Assembly (NCBI RefSeq): GCF_910592395.1
Contig: NC_088314.1
Span: 20,728,070-20,792,069 of the forward strand
Source: Lineus longissimus
Taxonomy: Eukaryota; Nemertea; Pilidiophora; Heteronemertea; Lineidae
DNA: 64,000 bases
Reading direction: 5' to 3'
Shown here: in pieces, positions 1 through 17,844 of the stretch
Layout of the letters: every line of letters begins with the position of its first letter
Numbering within the stretch: position 1 is the first letter of the stretch
Notes under the pieces: generated by a model
The model's database searches: none
What the model was told of the DNA's origin: nothing
The model's input: the letters and a program-made list of their open reading frames with translations, nothing else
Position numbers and translations under genes: made by a program

Positions 1-3926
<3,926 letters not shown>

Positions 3927-6900
3927 CCACCATCGAACATGGAGGATTCGAATACACTTTGGCATTTCGTTTAGCGGGACACTTTTGACATTTGTGACTT
4001 TTCGCGAATTTGCAACAGAAAAATTTGGTTGAAATTTTTTGTGGAATTTGACATTAGTTTCTCCAGGAAGACCCATTGTGAAGTGTTTCTACGATAAATG
4101 CATTTGTAGTCTAAGCGAGGACAATATTTTGGAAATAATGGAAGGAATATCATGGAATATTTCTGATGGGGAGCTTACTTTTTGTGGCAGATTTGAGAAA
4201 AGTCTTACTTTTGTTCATATGATATGAATGATTATGTTGTAAATGGTTGAATAATGAGGCATTTTACGGGGATTTGTGTAACGACATGTGTTCGTTCATC
4301 TTGCCAGGTGTTTTAACGCTGGTTGTACGAACACTAACAAATGATTCTTCATCGATACTGACAACCCATTAGCACCAATATTGTACAATCTTTATTTTCA
4401 ATTCATTAGCTGTCTTTTCGCTCATTTTTGGCTTGAAGTTCAAAACACCATTGAAAGACTATTGGTCGAGAAATCGAGTTTGCTTTTTGGTGAAATTTTG
4501 CAGCACGAAAATAAAGTGTGTACAGTAAACTGTGTCTTTTGTTCATTTGACAGAAAGGGGGGGTCGTTACAACCTTGATCTCTGCTTGGACGTCAGCCAT
4601 GGCGGTACGCTGTAGCTTACTGGCAGAGGGGAACACTCTGAATGCTGGTTACCCCTCGTGGCTCTCTCAATACTGCATATGATATGCACATGCATGTCTT
4701 TGTCTAAATATCAGTCTTGGTTCATCTTTGCATGCATACTTAACCGAAGTGTCACTATTTCATCATCTGTATATTGAGTTACAACATTTCCAAGAAACAG
4801 TTACCAAAATTATGATTTTGATTGCGTAATGTTGTCATATTTTCATAATGTATCAATGTCATCATCTCATTTAAGTCACATGTAGCATTTATATATAAAC
4901 ACCACCATTATCTATGTCACATGTCAATCATGTGACCAGTTAGATCTGGCTTTATTATATATTACCACATGTTTATTCATTGGACACCATTCGCTTCTTA
5001 GGGACCCAGACACAGGCAAATGGACGAACGTTGGTTCTGTGATGGCAGGACATTCAATGTCCACTGAATTTGTTTTCTGCTTAAGTGGAATAAATTCAAT
5101 GTTTCTCCAAGATACTCCTTTGAGGCCTTTGAATCAAACCAGGTCAACAGGGGTCGGGCACCATATGTCCACCTGTTGCATGGGAGTACACGTGTCACCA
5201 AGCTATGGCCAAGAGATACTTACTCATGCAAAGGTGTAACTAATTATGTTCTAACTTCTGGTGACCACCGTTCTGATTCAAAGTCCTCAAAGGAGTTTTG
5301 AACGGTTAACAATATTGAGGCTTCACGTTATTAGAGAAATGGTGAGCACATTTTCTTGAGTAGTTATAAGTGCGCGATGATTAATATTTGTGAGGAGTTG
5401 GTCACTTCGCATTCCATTTGAAGGAGTTGACCTTGACCTTTGATGCACAGTTGATCATGACCTTGACCCAGTTGTGTGATCTTTGACCCTGTGAGTTATG
5501 CTTGTCCTATGAAGGTATTTCTCTAGATGGCCGTGCTCTCTACGTAGTCGGTACATCGTCTCCTGTTGCTTTTGGCTGAACTTGGGCCTTCTGTCAGTCG
5601 GCGGTTTGTAATTATTGTGTTCCTCTCTCCATTCTTTAGTCATAATGATAAGCTTGTCAATTTAGTACCGACTATAGGTTCTTTGTGCTAATTGGTAAAC
5701 AGGTAGGTAAAGTGGTACAATTATAGCCGATGTGCATTAAGGTGCACTGCTGACTGTTTTCTACAGTGTAGGGGTGTAATTGTGCTACTTTACCTTACCT
5801 GGAGCAAAAATTAAAATATGCTGAATCAAATGTTAAAATTGTAAATTGTAAAAAAACAAGTGAGTAAAACGTGGAATACTAAATCTTCGCTGATACGTGT
5901 TACAACGAATCCTGATTGGTTGATTATGTCGGCTACCCAGCTTCATGTGCAGCGCACGTAATCCGCTCTTGAAGGAAGGTGTTCGCCCGTACCTTGGGGC
6001 CTATGGCCTAGTGAGTGTAGACTCTTCCCAAGTCTGGACTATAGCAAGTGTGGTTGAATTTGTGTTGGCAGTAACTTTGGAATTACGTCCCAATGCTGCT
6101 GCTGTGAAAGAAATGATATTTAGTAAAGGAGACAGTGCATAGTTGAACCTTTGTTTCTGACGCAGATTGAGCAACTGGGCCCAGGTTGATAAAATGTCAC
6201 AAGTTGTTTAGTCAGCAGATGATGACCGCGTTCATGTTAGTTTCTTTTGTATTCAGTTTTTGGATTTGCCATTTCTGTCGCTTTGTATGTGTGTAAGCTT
6301 CCTATCCTTAACTTGTTGAAATGGACAATTAGAAACCAATTTGATTGACAGCTGCCATACTGTTACCTTTCCCAGCTGTAACCCCTCTTGGGAAAGTATA
6401 AGGCTTGCAGAAAGCATGTGGTTCACATGTATGGGTCGTACCATTTCAGCAACTTGGGGATGTTAGGTGGAAGATGTATAGGAAGAATGGCCCAAACCGA
6501 TCAAGAATTGAAGCAATGGTGTTAATAATTTACAATCAAATTTTGTGTACAATCTTGATGCTTTCATAGAAAATAAAGCATTTTGTTTGCTGATGTATTT
6601 GTTTGGTGTTGTTTGTTTCTCAAGTACCACATGGTGGTTGTCTGTGCTAGAATGCCTACCAAAACTCGGTGCCCAGTTTACTGTGGTAAATTCTATAGTA
6701 AAGCGTACACTTCTCAATTGTATAGCCGCCTACTGAATCACTGAGATCTCCCAATATCAGCATCATATTTCACTGGCACCAAGTTGACAACAAAACATCT
6801 GGGCGATGTTGAGCAGACAAAAGTAGACTGTCCTGGGTAGGCAAGGCTGGCTATCAACTGGAATACCCCTGATGCCCCGTGCTGGACCCTGGCTCTTCCA

Positions 6901-9439
6901 AGGCTGCCTGATGGATGTTTGACGACATCCCCTGATGTGTCCACCCTACTGGCTAGTGAGACCAATATATCATCAAGATGAACTGTACACCATCGCCCAG
7001 AGCTAGCACTGATCTGTCTTCAAGATGGGTTGTTCCCCCAATACACCATCACCCTGAGTGAGCACTGATCTGTCTTCAAGATGGGTTGTGTCCCCAATAC
7101 ACCATCGCCCAGAGCTTGCACTGATCTGTCTTCAAAATGGGTTGTTCCCCAAAATACACCATCGCCAAGAGCTCTGTAGAAACAAGGTGCACAACCTTGG
7201 GAGAGTACACATCGAGTGTACGCCTACCTAGTAAAGGGGCATGGTACATCCAGCAAAAAGTATTGGTACATTCTGTAGCAACATGGCGCGCTATGAAGGG
7301 GGAGGGCACATCCAGAAGAGACATGGGGTACAATGTAGAATCAGAGCAATGACACACCATTGGGGACAAGGCGCACCAGTTAGCGAAAAGGAACATCCAT
7401 TTGAGGGAAGGGCCAGGCTGGTCTGATCAGTCTGGTGTCTCATTGGCAAATGTCACTTCTGAAGAACATGGTCCTTCCCAGCAGCCACGGTGAATCCGTA
7501 TGACAACTGTCACATTTTAAAAATTATTCGTCACTGTCAGGTGCTGCCATCTGAGCTAAGAAAATGGAACTAGGCAATTACGAAAAATTTAAAATATCGC
7601 CCGTTTTTAGGGCGGGGGACGATTTACAGCTAGAACCCCTGAACCAGCTCCCTCAGATCCGTCATTTATTGAGTCAAAGCAAATATGAACCTGGTTTAAT
7701 CTGTGGTTTATCTTATTACTATACTACCCATCGAGATCCTTATATACTGTGCAAATTCTCTCGGCATTACATCCATGGTGTTAACCCCACATACGTAGCA
7801 GGTGCGTTGCAGGTCAATGGTCTATGCTGCCACCTCTTAGTGAGGAAAATAACTAGTAGTCCCAGTGTAAATGAGATGCAAGTCCCCCGGAATCGGTCCT
7901 TTTGTTAAAGTGAATAGAGTCGCCGAGTTCCTTTGTTGATGATTATGTAGCTAACCCTAACCAAACCATTTACCACATTCGTTGATAATACACAACTATT
8001 GTATGGGGTCCTGCATTCCCAGGTTGTCTCTGTGGCAGCAAGGCTGTGAACTGTCTTCTCTGTGGTCACGTCGAGGTGTCTCACCCTCAGGTAGACCAGA
8101 CTGTAACCTAATTGTCACAATGATAGTCAGGCTACAACACAATAATATCGGGAAGGTGGGAGTCAGTTGCCAATAAGCACAAGAATCTTTCAAACACACA
8201 AGACTCAATCTGAAGATCGAAGACATACATTATAACTGTCTTCTCTGTAGCAGGGTCGAGCTGTTGTGTCGGATCTACATTGCACGATTCTAGGATGAGA
8301 CGGAGAATTCGATCAACCATGTTCTTATATTGAGTGTTGACTGGTTAAACATATCAGATCCTACTTGCTGACTTTGAGCTGGTAATCTATGGGTCAGTCT
8401 CCGATGATGAAGCAAAATACAATTTGTAGTGTCTCCTCCAGGGTTGTGACTGTCTTCGGTGAGTGTGTGACTAACAGACATAAGTTGGTCAATTTGACAC
8501 ATAAAAATCTCTCTGATTTTCATGATCAAGACCCCTGCTCTCCTCCGTCAGATGGACAGCTACATAAAGAAGGACAACCTGGATCATGTCACATCTCGTC
8601 GAGACAAGGTACACCGTGTACAGATTACATGGCACATCGATCTTGTAGAGACAAATTCATAATGGGACACGACAGACTCCGTCGTTGGATGGTGCATAGA
8701 GGGAAGACCTGTCAGACCCTGAAGAAACACTTGTGTACTCTGGAGAGAAGATCAGTATGACCTGTCTTCAAAACGGGTTGTTCCTCCAGTTCACCATTAC
8801 ACAGAGAGCTAACTCTGATCATACCTCATCCTTTATGCCTTTGATAATTCATGAATTATCATTTAATTGGGGGCCATTTCAAAGCATGGCCTCCAAACAG
8901 ATTTGAACTAGGACCCCCATCAACATTGTCTCCACGTTTCTTGCTAGCCAGTTACCAAGTCTATCATGCAGTGGCCTATATGTAATATGCTTTTGTGATA
9001 TTTTGCAATGATATAAAGGCCTAAGAAGATACTTTGTTTGAGGTGTAGTTGTCTAGACATGTCTTCGGTACCTGTTGAGTGATAAAGAATTTGGCCGTAT
9101 AATCCCAAAGGCGCGTATCATTCACGCCTGTACAGGCCCTTTAAATCTATTTTTAACACTTCATTTTGGTGAGATATGGGTTTCCAATTGAGATAATGCA
9201 CTGTGCAAGTGTCATAGTCTTCCCGTCTGGAAGAGCAGAGTTATTTTTAGCACTTCATTCAATCCCGTCGCCCTTTGTTGACCTATTGCATCTTCTGTAC
9301 ATTCAACGTACATTTTTGTTCGTATTTGAAATGTTTGGGTTTGGTAACGAGAATGTCGACAGGTGCTCGTTGTCGCCTGCAAACAAAAGAACAACGCAAT
9401 CGAAATTGAGCATTTTGATTGGCTAATGTTTAGGCGGTG
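3927..9439. other. SRPK 3' flank and spacer to DYRK2
   Basis: No coding gene was recognised here. The first part is likely SRPK 3' UTR: an AATAAA at 4510-4515 is followed by GT-rich sequence, a plausible cleavage site. The rest holds only short open frames without splice-supported continuity. A small tandem array lies at 6985-7172, and a single related unit at about 8758-8818. Around 8880-8990 the minus strand carries a B-box-like GTTCAAATC, a possible decayed tRNA-derived SINE, too weak to call. Confidence 0.6.
6985..7172. repeat. 56-bp tandem array, about 3.3 copies
   Basis: The motif CACTGATCTGTCTTCAA starts at 7007, 7063 and 7119, an exact 56-bp spacing, with GGGTTGTTCCCC and ACACCATCGCC in each unit. 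A lone diverged unit appears near 8758-8818. Confidence 0.85.
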
Positions 9440-9678
9440 GTTCCCTCTGACGTCATCTATGACGTGTCTCGGCCTGGCAACGGGTTCATTATGCAGCCTC
9501 GGAAAAACACCAACAAACCGAGCTGAAATTTTCCGTTTATTTTGGCCAATATCGTCCTATTTGGGGACCAATGTCATCAATCTGTCCCATAATCATTACA
9601 TGGATATATCGTAGAGGAGATTTAAAACGGATAAAGGTTCGCATGGAACCGAGGAGGGTGAGTTTAGCGTAGAAAATA
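9440..9678 (+). promoter_or_regulatory. Putative DYRK2 promoter/5' UTR region with CRE
   Basis: A perfect cAMP-response element, TGACGTCA, lies at 9448-9455, followed by a second half-like TGACGTG at 9460-9466, about 220 bases before the DYRK2 start codon. A GTGAGT at 9658 could be a donor for an upstream exon or alternative leader. The transcription start cannot be seen directly. Confidence 0.45.
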
Positions 9679-11373
9679 ATGACCACCCGTGTCAAGCCCT
9701 TGCCAGTCCAACGAACTCGATCTCTCGTGGGGACAACCACCACGGGAGATAATCTGTACAGCCTGGAGGCCCCTCCGTCGACCCATCTCCCTCCCCTGAC
9801 AAGCCAGACAGTGGGAGGGGGACAGCATGCACCCCATCTCAGCAATCACGGCTCCGTAAAGGTGCAACAACTGTATGAAGACGGCAAACATCGGGACAGT
9901 AGCCATCACCACAGAGAAAACCAAGATGGCGCCCATCAACAACAACAATCCAGTGAAAACACAAAACAAGCTTTGCCTGCAGTCCGTCCCAGCTCGAGTG
10001 CTGGCAGTTTGTACAAAAATTCTGGGAAAAGGTCATCGGCCGTTAGTCCTGAGACGGCAATGAAACAATATATGCATAAACTCTCATCGTTTGAGCATCA
10101 CGAGATCTTCAACTATCCGCAGATCTATTTTGTTGGACACAATGCCAAGAAACGACAGGGTGTAATCGGAGGACCAAATAATAATGGATACGATGATGAA
10201 CAAGGTTCATACGTCCATATTCCTCATGACCATATTTCATATCGTTACGAAGTTCTAAAGGTGATTGGAAAGGGTAGTTTCGGCCAGGTCGTTAAGGCGT
10301 ATGATCATAGGACAAATACACACGTAGCGTTGAAAATGGTTCGAAATGAGAAGCGGTTTCATCGACAGGCGCAGGAGGAAATCAGGATATTAGAACATTT
10401 GAAAAAACAGGACAAAGACAATACACATAATATCATTCATATCACGGAACACTTCGTATTCAGGAATCATATATGTATAACATTTGAATTACTTAGTATG
10501 AATCTCTATGAACTGATTAAGAAGAACAAATTCCAAGGATTCAGTCTTCAGCTCGTGAGGAAGTTTGCTCATTCCATATTACAGTGTCTGGACGCTCTCA
10601 ATAAGAACCGAATCATTCATTGTGATCTCAAGCCCGAGAACATTCTATTAAAACAGCAAGGTCGCAGTGGAATAAAAGTCATTGACTTTGGCTCCAGTTG
10701 TTACGAACATCAGCGGATCTACACTTATATCCAGTCTCGATTCTATCGAGCTCCTGAAGTGATTCTCGGTGCCAAATATGGTATGCCTATTGATATGTGG
10801 AGTTTGGGGTGTATTCTTGCCGAATTGCTGACTGGTTACCCCTTGTTTCCTGGAGAAGACGAGGGCGACCAGTTGGCCTGTGTGATCGAGTTACTTGGCA
10901 TGCCATCGCAGAAACTGTTGGACCAATCAAAACGTGCCAGGAACTTCGTCAGCTCGAAAGGATATCCACGATATTGTACTGTTACTACTCTACCTGATGG
11001 CAGCACTGTCTTGGGCCCCGGACGATCGAGACGAGGCAAGACACGTGGCCCGCCCGGCTCCAAAGAAATGGTGACCGGCCTCAAGGGATGCGATGATCCG
11101 TTATTCTTAGATTTCATGCGGCGTTGTCTTGACTGGGATCCAGCAACGCGTATGTCACCTGGTCAGGCTCTCCGCCATGCCTGGCTGCGACGCCGCTTGC
11201 CTAAGCCGCCACCGAACGAGAACGATGCGTCTGCAATCAATCGGCGAACGTCAGGTAACCGTGCCTACAACAAGATCAACCCAGGAAGTGGCAAGACCAA
11301 TCAGATGGCTGTTGATGAAGTGCCAGCACTAAACACTCGCACCACATTGCCTAAGATAGGATCCACAATATAA
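9679..11373 (+). CDS. DYRK2: Dual-specificity tyrosine-regulated kinase 2 (DYRK2)
   Basis: An uninterrupted 564-residue frame encodes a class II DYRK, a kinase that autophosphorylates on a loop tyrosine and then acts on Ser/Thr substrates in cell-cycle, proteasome and developmental control. The DYRK-homology box ([12 protein letters not shown]) begins near residue 136. The kinase domain follows: glycine loop GKGSFGQVV, lysine K219 in [14 protein letters not shown] with D316, DFG at 336-338, and the YTY activation motif with Y348/Y350. The C terminus ends in LPKI as in vertebrate DYRK2. An in-frame TAG at 9670-9672 just before the ATG supports this start, although a longer spliced N terminus cannot be excluded. 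Human DYRK2 is about 600 residues and also carries most of its coding sequence in one large exon. Confidence 0.97.
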   Translation: MTTRVKPLPVQRTRSLVGTTTTGDNLYSLEAPPSTHLPPLTSQTVGGGQHAPHLSNHGSVKVQQLYEDGKHRDSSHHHRENQDGAHQQQQSSENTKQALPAVRPSSSAGSLYKNSGKRSSAVSPETAMKQYMHKLSSFEHHEIFNYPQIYFVGHNAKKRQGVIGGPNNNGYDDEQGSYVHIPHDHISYRYEVLKVIGKGSFGQVVKAYDHRTNTHVALKMVRNEKRFHRQAQEEIRILEHLKKQDKDNTHNIIHITEHFVFRNHICITFELLSMNLYELIKKNKFQGFSLQLVRKFAHSILQCLDALNKNRIIHCDLKPENILLKQQGRSGIKVIDFGSSCYEHQRIYTYIQSRFYRAPEVILGAKYGMPIDMWSLGCILAELLTGYPLFPGEDEGDQLACVIELLGMPSQKLLDQSKRARNFVSSKGYPRYCTVTTLPDGSTVLGPGRSRRGKTRGPPGSKEMVTGLKGCDDPLFLDFMRRCLDWDPATRMSPGQALRHAWLRRRLPKPPPNENDASAINRRTSGNRAYNKINPGSGKTNQMAVDEVPALNTRTTLPKIGSTI

Positions 11374-14300
11374 TTCTGACTGTCAGGGACAGTTTTATGT
11401 GGAGACCAAATCCTTACGCCGTCCATGTGATGTTCAAAAATGACCAATTAAAAAATGAAATGCACTGTGTTAATGTTACTATCTGTGATGTTAAAATATT
11501 GATAAACATAAGAAATCGGAATCATGACAAATTGCTCCTTGTAAGTTATATTTTTGTGTTAAAGAATTGGCATGGATACATGAACATGTGTGGTGCCTAA
11601 ACAATTTTGGCTTACAAGTGAATCACAAAATGGGATACATCGATGTCGGCTTCTCAGACGCTATGCACTATGTGCCAAGTTCTGATATCGCACAAAGACG
11701 TGCAGGAGGCATCGTGGATTATTCTGAAATTCTCTGAGGAAACATTACAGTATCAAGTTTGCAATCTATTGTTTTAGTGTTTGTGTGTGCTACTTGGTGG
11801 TCAGAATGAATTCATATCAAACCCAGTGGCGATATCATAATGTTTACTACTAGTCTGCAAATGAGCTACGTGCACTTCACTGGCTTTTCTGTAGCTTTAA
11901 TGCATGTGATCCGTGCGCTCCCAATCTAAGGGGTTAAAACAGTGAAGCTGGATTTCAAACTTGTCTTGGACTCTGATGTTGCATGCTTCATGGTTTCATA
12001 TCATAATTGTGACGGTACTCATAAATTATGAAGATCACTATTTATGAATACACAAATGACATTTTAGTTCACAATACTTGTTTTAGTCTACTGATGAATG
12101 ATGTGACATTGTATAGTGAGTGCTTTTTAGTTTTCCTAATATTTGCACCGGTTCTGAATTGTCAATCGATTAGAAAACGGAAAGGTACCAAAATTTGCAT
12201 TTTAACGTTTTGCGATTTCTGCCGTCCTGACCGATTGGCTTGAGTTAGTTGTGGTCATTTTATGTAATGGGTTAGATTAGAGTGTGTTTATTTGTGCAAG
12301 GAGTTTGCATTCGAAGATCTTAATGAGATGGGGGGGGGGCATTTACTTGGTAAAAGCAGTTGCCCACACTGGCATCTGTCGGCATTTTCAGATCAGCCTG
12401 CCTGGATGTCTGAGGAACATCTGAACAGGGCTTCAGTTTCTGAAAACTTGGGACTGTTTTGCTGCTGGTCTATCAAACAAAACTTGTTGAACTTGAGTCT
12501 TTATGGCCTACAATGTAGGCTTAGTATGTTTTTTATGTGCAGTTGGCTGCACTGGTGAGAACTTTTCAAATGGACATTCACTCAATTGTTGTGGTTTACA
12601 GTTGAAAGTGAAGCGTTTATGTTGGTTGATTGTTGGTGAGGTGGACAACTCCCAAGTCTCCAGCTCCCATCTTGTCTTGTCCAACAGAAGCTAGTTTGAG
12701 TAAAACCTGGAGACCTTGTTATAAATAGCAGTAATCGGTATCCATGGTAAAAACTAACAGAACGAACTGTTACTTTGAGTGAGATGTTATTCACACCTGA
12801 TGTGCCCAGCCGAGACAAACTATTGATTTTTAAGCTACAAAGTTGGGTAAAGTATATTGTCGTTCTCCTGTTAATCTCTATTGACAGTAAGGCAGTAGTC
12901 TGCTGTGAGACCTCATTGCACTTTATACAGAAAGAAAGTTGTGGTTGCAATAACTTCCAACAATTTTTTCCACAAAAAGAATCCATGAAAAAAATTCAGT
13001 TTTTTTATGATGGCTAAGAATTAGATTAGAATATGTAGACTTTTCGATATGTTTATTGAACATGTATTGTATGTCCATGGCATACAATACATGTTATTGC
13101 AGAGCACTTTATGAATAATTGATAAGCTTTTGACTGATGTTGGCCAGGCAGTGCAGTTGAGGAGTCCATTTGTTACCATGGATACTAATGTTGTTACCAC
13201 TCCAGTTGAATGTACCGGTATGTGAATTCCGCTCCGTTGCTAAGTTATTTCTTGTTATGCTTTTAATTTATTTTGAAAAGTCAACAGATGTGACTGATGT
13301 GTGTTGAAGCTAAACATTTTACAACTTGTGCTAGCCTGGACGAAATGTTTGAGTCGTCTCTGTGGTTTACTCCTATGGTGAGATTAATCTCGGGAAAAGA
13401 AATGGTTTAAAACTCATGACTCCTTTCATTGGTAACCCAAGCCACTTTGAGGCCTAACACTTGTGGAGTCTGTCAGTTGAATCATCATCATCAATTGGTC
13501 AGCAAGTCGTACTTGTATCATCATAGGAGTAAACTCAGGGACCCTTGTTGATGTTCTGGTTTAAGTTATTATGAATGAATTTTAACTTATTTATTTGTTT
13601 TTGAAAGTCATTTAGTACAGCTTGAAGCTAACCATCACACTATAATACAGTAATTACAATTGTAAGGGGAGTCTCTCCTTGATGGTCTTTATTAACATCA
13701 ATATAGGCAAGCTTGCAGGGTTTTCAATCCTGATTGATGACTTATTGTATGTTGCTGGGATTAGTCAGATGCTGTTGATGAGGTTGAAGATTTGATATCG
13801 GGGAGTCCAACTGGCTGTGTACTTGTATTGATTATCCAGGACATGGGTCATTTCATGCCAATCTCGGCTATCTAATCAATGTCCAAAATGCTTATCATGC
13901 CAACTTCCCTTACCACTGATGACAGTGTACACCCATAATCATTTTGTCGCCTGCAGGAACCACCACCACTATAATGTTGTCCCTGGCAACCAGATATCTG
14001 ACAGACAAGAACCCTCCTTTATTGTTATCTGTTGCTGGTACATGTAAACAAGTGAGATTTATTTATGGAAATGGTTACCATGGTGACAGTGACCTCGGTA
14101 GTGTTCTCAAGTCCAGTTGTCTTGAGTTAACCCCTTGTTCTTTGATCACTGGCTATTTTGTACAAAAGTCAGACTCTTAGTCAAGGGGGAGTTAAAGATG
14201 TCTGTTTATTTATTTTGAGTAAGTATTTTGTAAATATATGTGAAATTGGACCAACAAGTAGATCCCATGTGTGAGGTGGGCTGGTGTGGACATTGAACCC

Positions 14301-14940
14301 TGTGGCAGATACAGGGCACTTGGAAAGTTATTGTTGCAGGCTTTTTGGGCCACAGTTCCATCTTCTGTTTCTGATATTGTGGGGAGAATCCGATACTCAA
14401 TACTTTGTGGTGTAACGTCTAGAGTGAAGTCTTCGCACTACAGATTTAGTGTTATTTTGATGAAAGTGACGTTGGAACAGATTTAGTTGCAGATTTCGAA
14501 ATAGTTGTCTTTGTCGTCTAAAAGTCCTGCAACAAAGCAGCTTATCTGATACTGTGTGTTATAGAAAAAAAAGAAGAAAAATTGTATGTTGTATATATTC
14601 TGAGACTCACTGTGATTTTGCTTTTGTAAATATTGTTTAGTGACTCAAAACTAGATTTCCACAAACGACTATAAAGTAAGGCTTTTCTTAAAGAATTGTT
14701 TGTTAGATGTAACCATGGTAACCCGAGGGGTGAGGAGGAAAGAAAAATTACAGAATTAGTTTTTCTTCAACTTTTTAAGGACTGCCTTATCTCCTGTTGT
14801 TTTCTGATGCCTGCACGTAAATGTGGACGTTTTATAAATTGTGTGTGATTTTATATGGAAATTGCCGTCTAATCCCTTGATTAAAGTAATTTTCTATATA
14901 AAGTGAAATGAACATTGAAAACTTTTGTTGTCAGAGTTTG
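11374..14940 (+). other. Probable long DYRK2 3' UTR
   Basis: This stretch has no supported gene and looks like a long 3' UTR: U-rich blocks, ATTTA-type elements (for example near 13585 and 14209) and three Pumilio-type sites (14229-14236, 14590-14597, 14625-14632). An ATTAAA at about 14880 followed by TG-rich sequence is a reasonable poly(A) signal. Its extent is inferred. A near-perfect hairpin lies at 13059-13095. Confidence 0.45.
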
Positions 14941-14983
14941 TTTGAGTGTGATTTTATATGGAAATTGCCGTCTAATCCCTTGA
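14843..14983. repeat. Perfect 38-bp direct repeat at the putative DYRK2 3' end
   Basis: The 38-bp block starting GTGTGATTTTATATGG and ending AATCCCTTGA occurs identically at 14843-14880 and 14946-14983, separated by 65 bases that include a candidate poly(A) signal. Confidence 0.95.
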
Positions 14984-17790
14984 AAGAGAGGGTGTTCAGC
15001 TAGTGGGTTCTATATTAGCCAAACTTGTTGTGCCTTTAGTCAAGCTTGAATGTCTTCTAGAATGCACTTTGCCGTGCTGGACATCCAGTCAGAACCACCA
15101 CCTAGTGTTATACCGCACAGCTGTCCGTCCCTGGAGGCAGCCCATCATTCAACATTGTTCAATGGAATCATTAGATATTGATAAATGTCACATGAACAAA
15201 CCCACAACAGCTTGAAGTGGTTATGGTATTGTGTTCCTATCTTGGGAATCGATTGGGGAAGATTGATATCCAAATATATATCTGGGGTTCTGTTGATTAA
15301 CCCTCCAAGTCAACAACTGAGATACTTTGAGAAGGCTAAGAACGTAGGGATCCCTACCCAAGTAACGTTAGGGTTTTGTACAACACAAACATTTGAATGT
15401 GATTGGAATAGTATTGTGTCTTTCTCTCAGGAATGTGCCTCTGAACATCTGTGATACGATTTGTCCAATATGCAAGGGACAGGGTTGTTCCTCATACCAA
15501 CACACAGCGAGCATCAGTGGGCCTCCGAGGGGAGCACAAGGCAGTTAGGAGGAGTGGTCCACTGGCAACACATGACCATAACGCCCTGGGAAGAGCTGCA
15601 GGCTGCCACGCAGCAGTGACCCTCGACCACCTATTCATGCTGTCCACCCTGAGTCCTGCTCCTCGGAGACGAAATTGTCCTTGAGCTTTTTGCCCCAGGG
15701 ACAATGTCACCTCCGAGGACAATGCACTCAGTGTCACAATCTGTCCAACAAGAGACATCGTGTCCAATGCTTCAATCTGTCAAAGAGACGGCATGTGTCT
15801 CTCCATAACCTGTCTCCGGTTCTCTCCATAACCTGTCTCCGGTTGTCAGGTGCATATAAGTCCAATACTAAAGAGACAGGGTGGTACCCCCATCCTGTAT
15901 GCTGAGCATCCAGGCAGTGCTACCAATCATGCAAATGACTGGGAAATAGAGAACAGCTTGTTTCCCTAATAGCCTGTTACACCACACCTTATGCATTCAT
16001 TATACTTACCAGCAGTATTGCACCTGCTAAATTACCCGGGGAAAGCAGCTGCCACCCAGTTATATCCTGTGCTCGATACCATGAAGAGAAGGCGTCCAGG
16101 GGAAGAGGTCTCTGGGCAAATCAGACCAATGAAAGCGCCCTCACACCAGGACCATTGCAATATCTCTCATGCTGGAGAGTGGAATGACCGCTTGCCAATC
16201 CTTCCCACCTGAATACTCTGATAGATATCCTTGTTCAGCTGAGAAAAATGCTAATCTCACATACCTGTTGATCAGTGTAGCAAGTTCATAGATTGGTGGG
16301 GGTCATCTACGGATTGAACTTCGAGAGATACTTAGATTGGGTGAGAGTGTCTCAGGAACTTTGATGATAGTCTCAGACTTAAGACAAAGTCACATCCTAC
16401 ATCTGTGATGTAGAATGATAACCAGCTGGAAGAGTCAACTGTTAAGGTGGAGAGATTTTGGATGTGACTTTGTCTTTGGGGGTGCCTCATATCTCTTCAC
16501 TTTGACCTCTCACTCTTCAAGCTGATTATCATTCCAAGCCATGGATTCAGGATTCAGGAGGGCTTTTCACGGTAAATTTAAAACATTTCCCCCTGGTTAC
16601 GCCTATGCAAAACTATAGACATCTTGCATTTCTCGCGGCAAGCCCTCGTAAATACCTCATGATTTATTTACAACCATCAACACATAGTTATCGCTAATTA
16701 GGCTCATTTCTCCACAAAGATTGATTATTTCTAGCAACTCAAGGCGAGGCATGTTCAGGTAAAATAAGCTTTACAATCAATAGGAATCTATCTATCAAGG
16801 TTACCTTAACTTCTCAGTTGCTTTGGAAATACATAGCTTGAAACATCCAATAGCAGGTTGAAGGTTTAAAGGCTGAGTACATCTGTTAAAGTACTGACCC
16901 ACATTCAAATCTTGTGCCAACAGAGCGAACCATTGCGGTTGTCCAGATTGGCATCACTCTTGTTTTGACTACTGTAGAAACCTCTCTGAGCCACTGCTCT
17001 TCAGCTGATATTCACTCTGCAATAGACAACTCAGAGTTACTTTCTGCCTGGTCTGAGTGCCTGGACGCCAACCACCACTGCCATGTATTAATCTAATGTG
17101 GCTGGAGTCGGGTTGAACTCTTTCGTGACAAAATGGGTCTGGAGGCAGAATATTGAGTGAAAGACATGTATGCAATAAACTAGCTTGCTGTTTGTAAACA
17201 CTTCAGCAATCGAAACGTCTCAGATGAGATTCATGTGTTCTTCTTGGAAATACGTCTCGGTGACAAGTAACATGTGAACCATGAAGGACTAGTGACGACA
17301 TGTATTCAATGTAAAGCCGGAGTTTGATCTGAGTAAAGTACAATTGAGATCCTAAGAGTACACCCTCCGAACATGAAAAATCAATCTCCGCCACCATTTC
17401 TGTTGGCGTCTCAATCATCTTGTTGCTGTCTGTGGCGAGTCGACCACTCTGGATTGCAGATGGCCGCCTAATGGAGCAGCTGTGGCTACATCAACCAATC
17501 AATATTTGATAAGCTACTCCGTCTGCCGTGGGATATTGCAATATGTTTTTAATCAGGCCTGGGACGCTGAAGCGAATAAAGATGTGACTGACTAGTCACT
17601 GCACAACGGGCAGAAGGGCTTCATGAGTTCATCACAAAACGTGACAAATCTGTTTTTGGCCATTTTGCTGACCGTACCCCTTCCTTCTAACCACCCTTTT
17701 TAAATCCAATTCATGAACCATTAAATCTCAGTAGTGAGGGTAGCGAAATGGAAATAAGCAAGTCAAGAAACGCTTCACATTTTCGAGTAT

Positions 17791-17844
17791 GATGTCTTCA
17801 CTGATGTCTTCACTGATGTCTTCACTGATGTCTTCACTGATGTC
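17791..17844. repeat. 12-bp tandem repeat
   Basis: GATGTCTTCACT is repeated about four and a half times without interruption. Confidence 0.95.

Noticed and set aside
7564-7908. 114-codon plus-strand frame with ATG
   Set aside because: Composition is not protein-like, there is no family match, and no promoter or splice signals fit.
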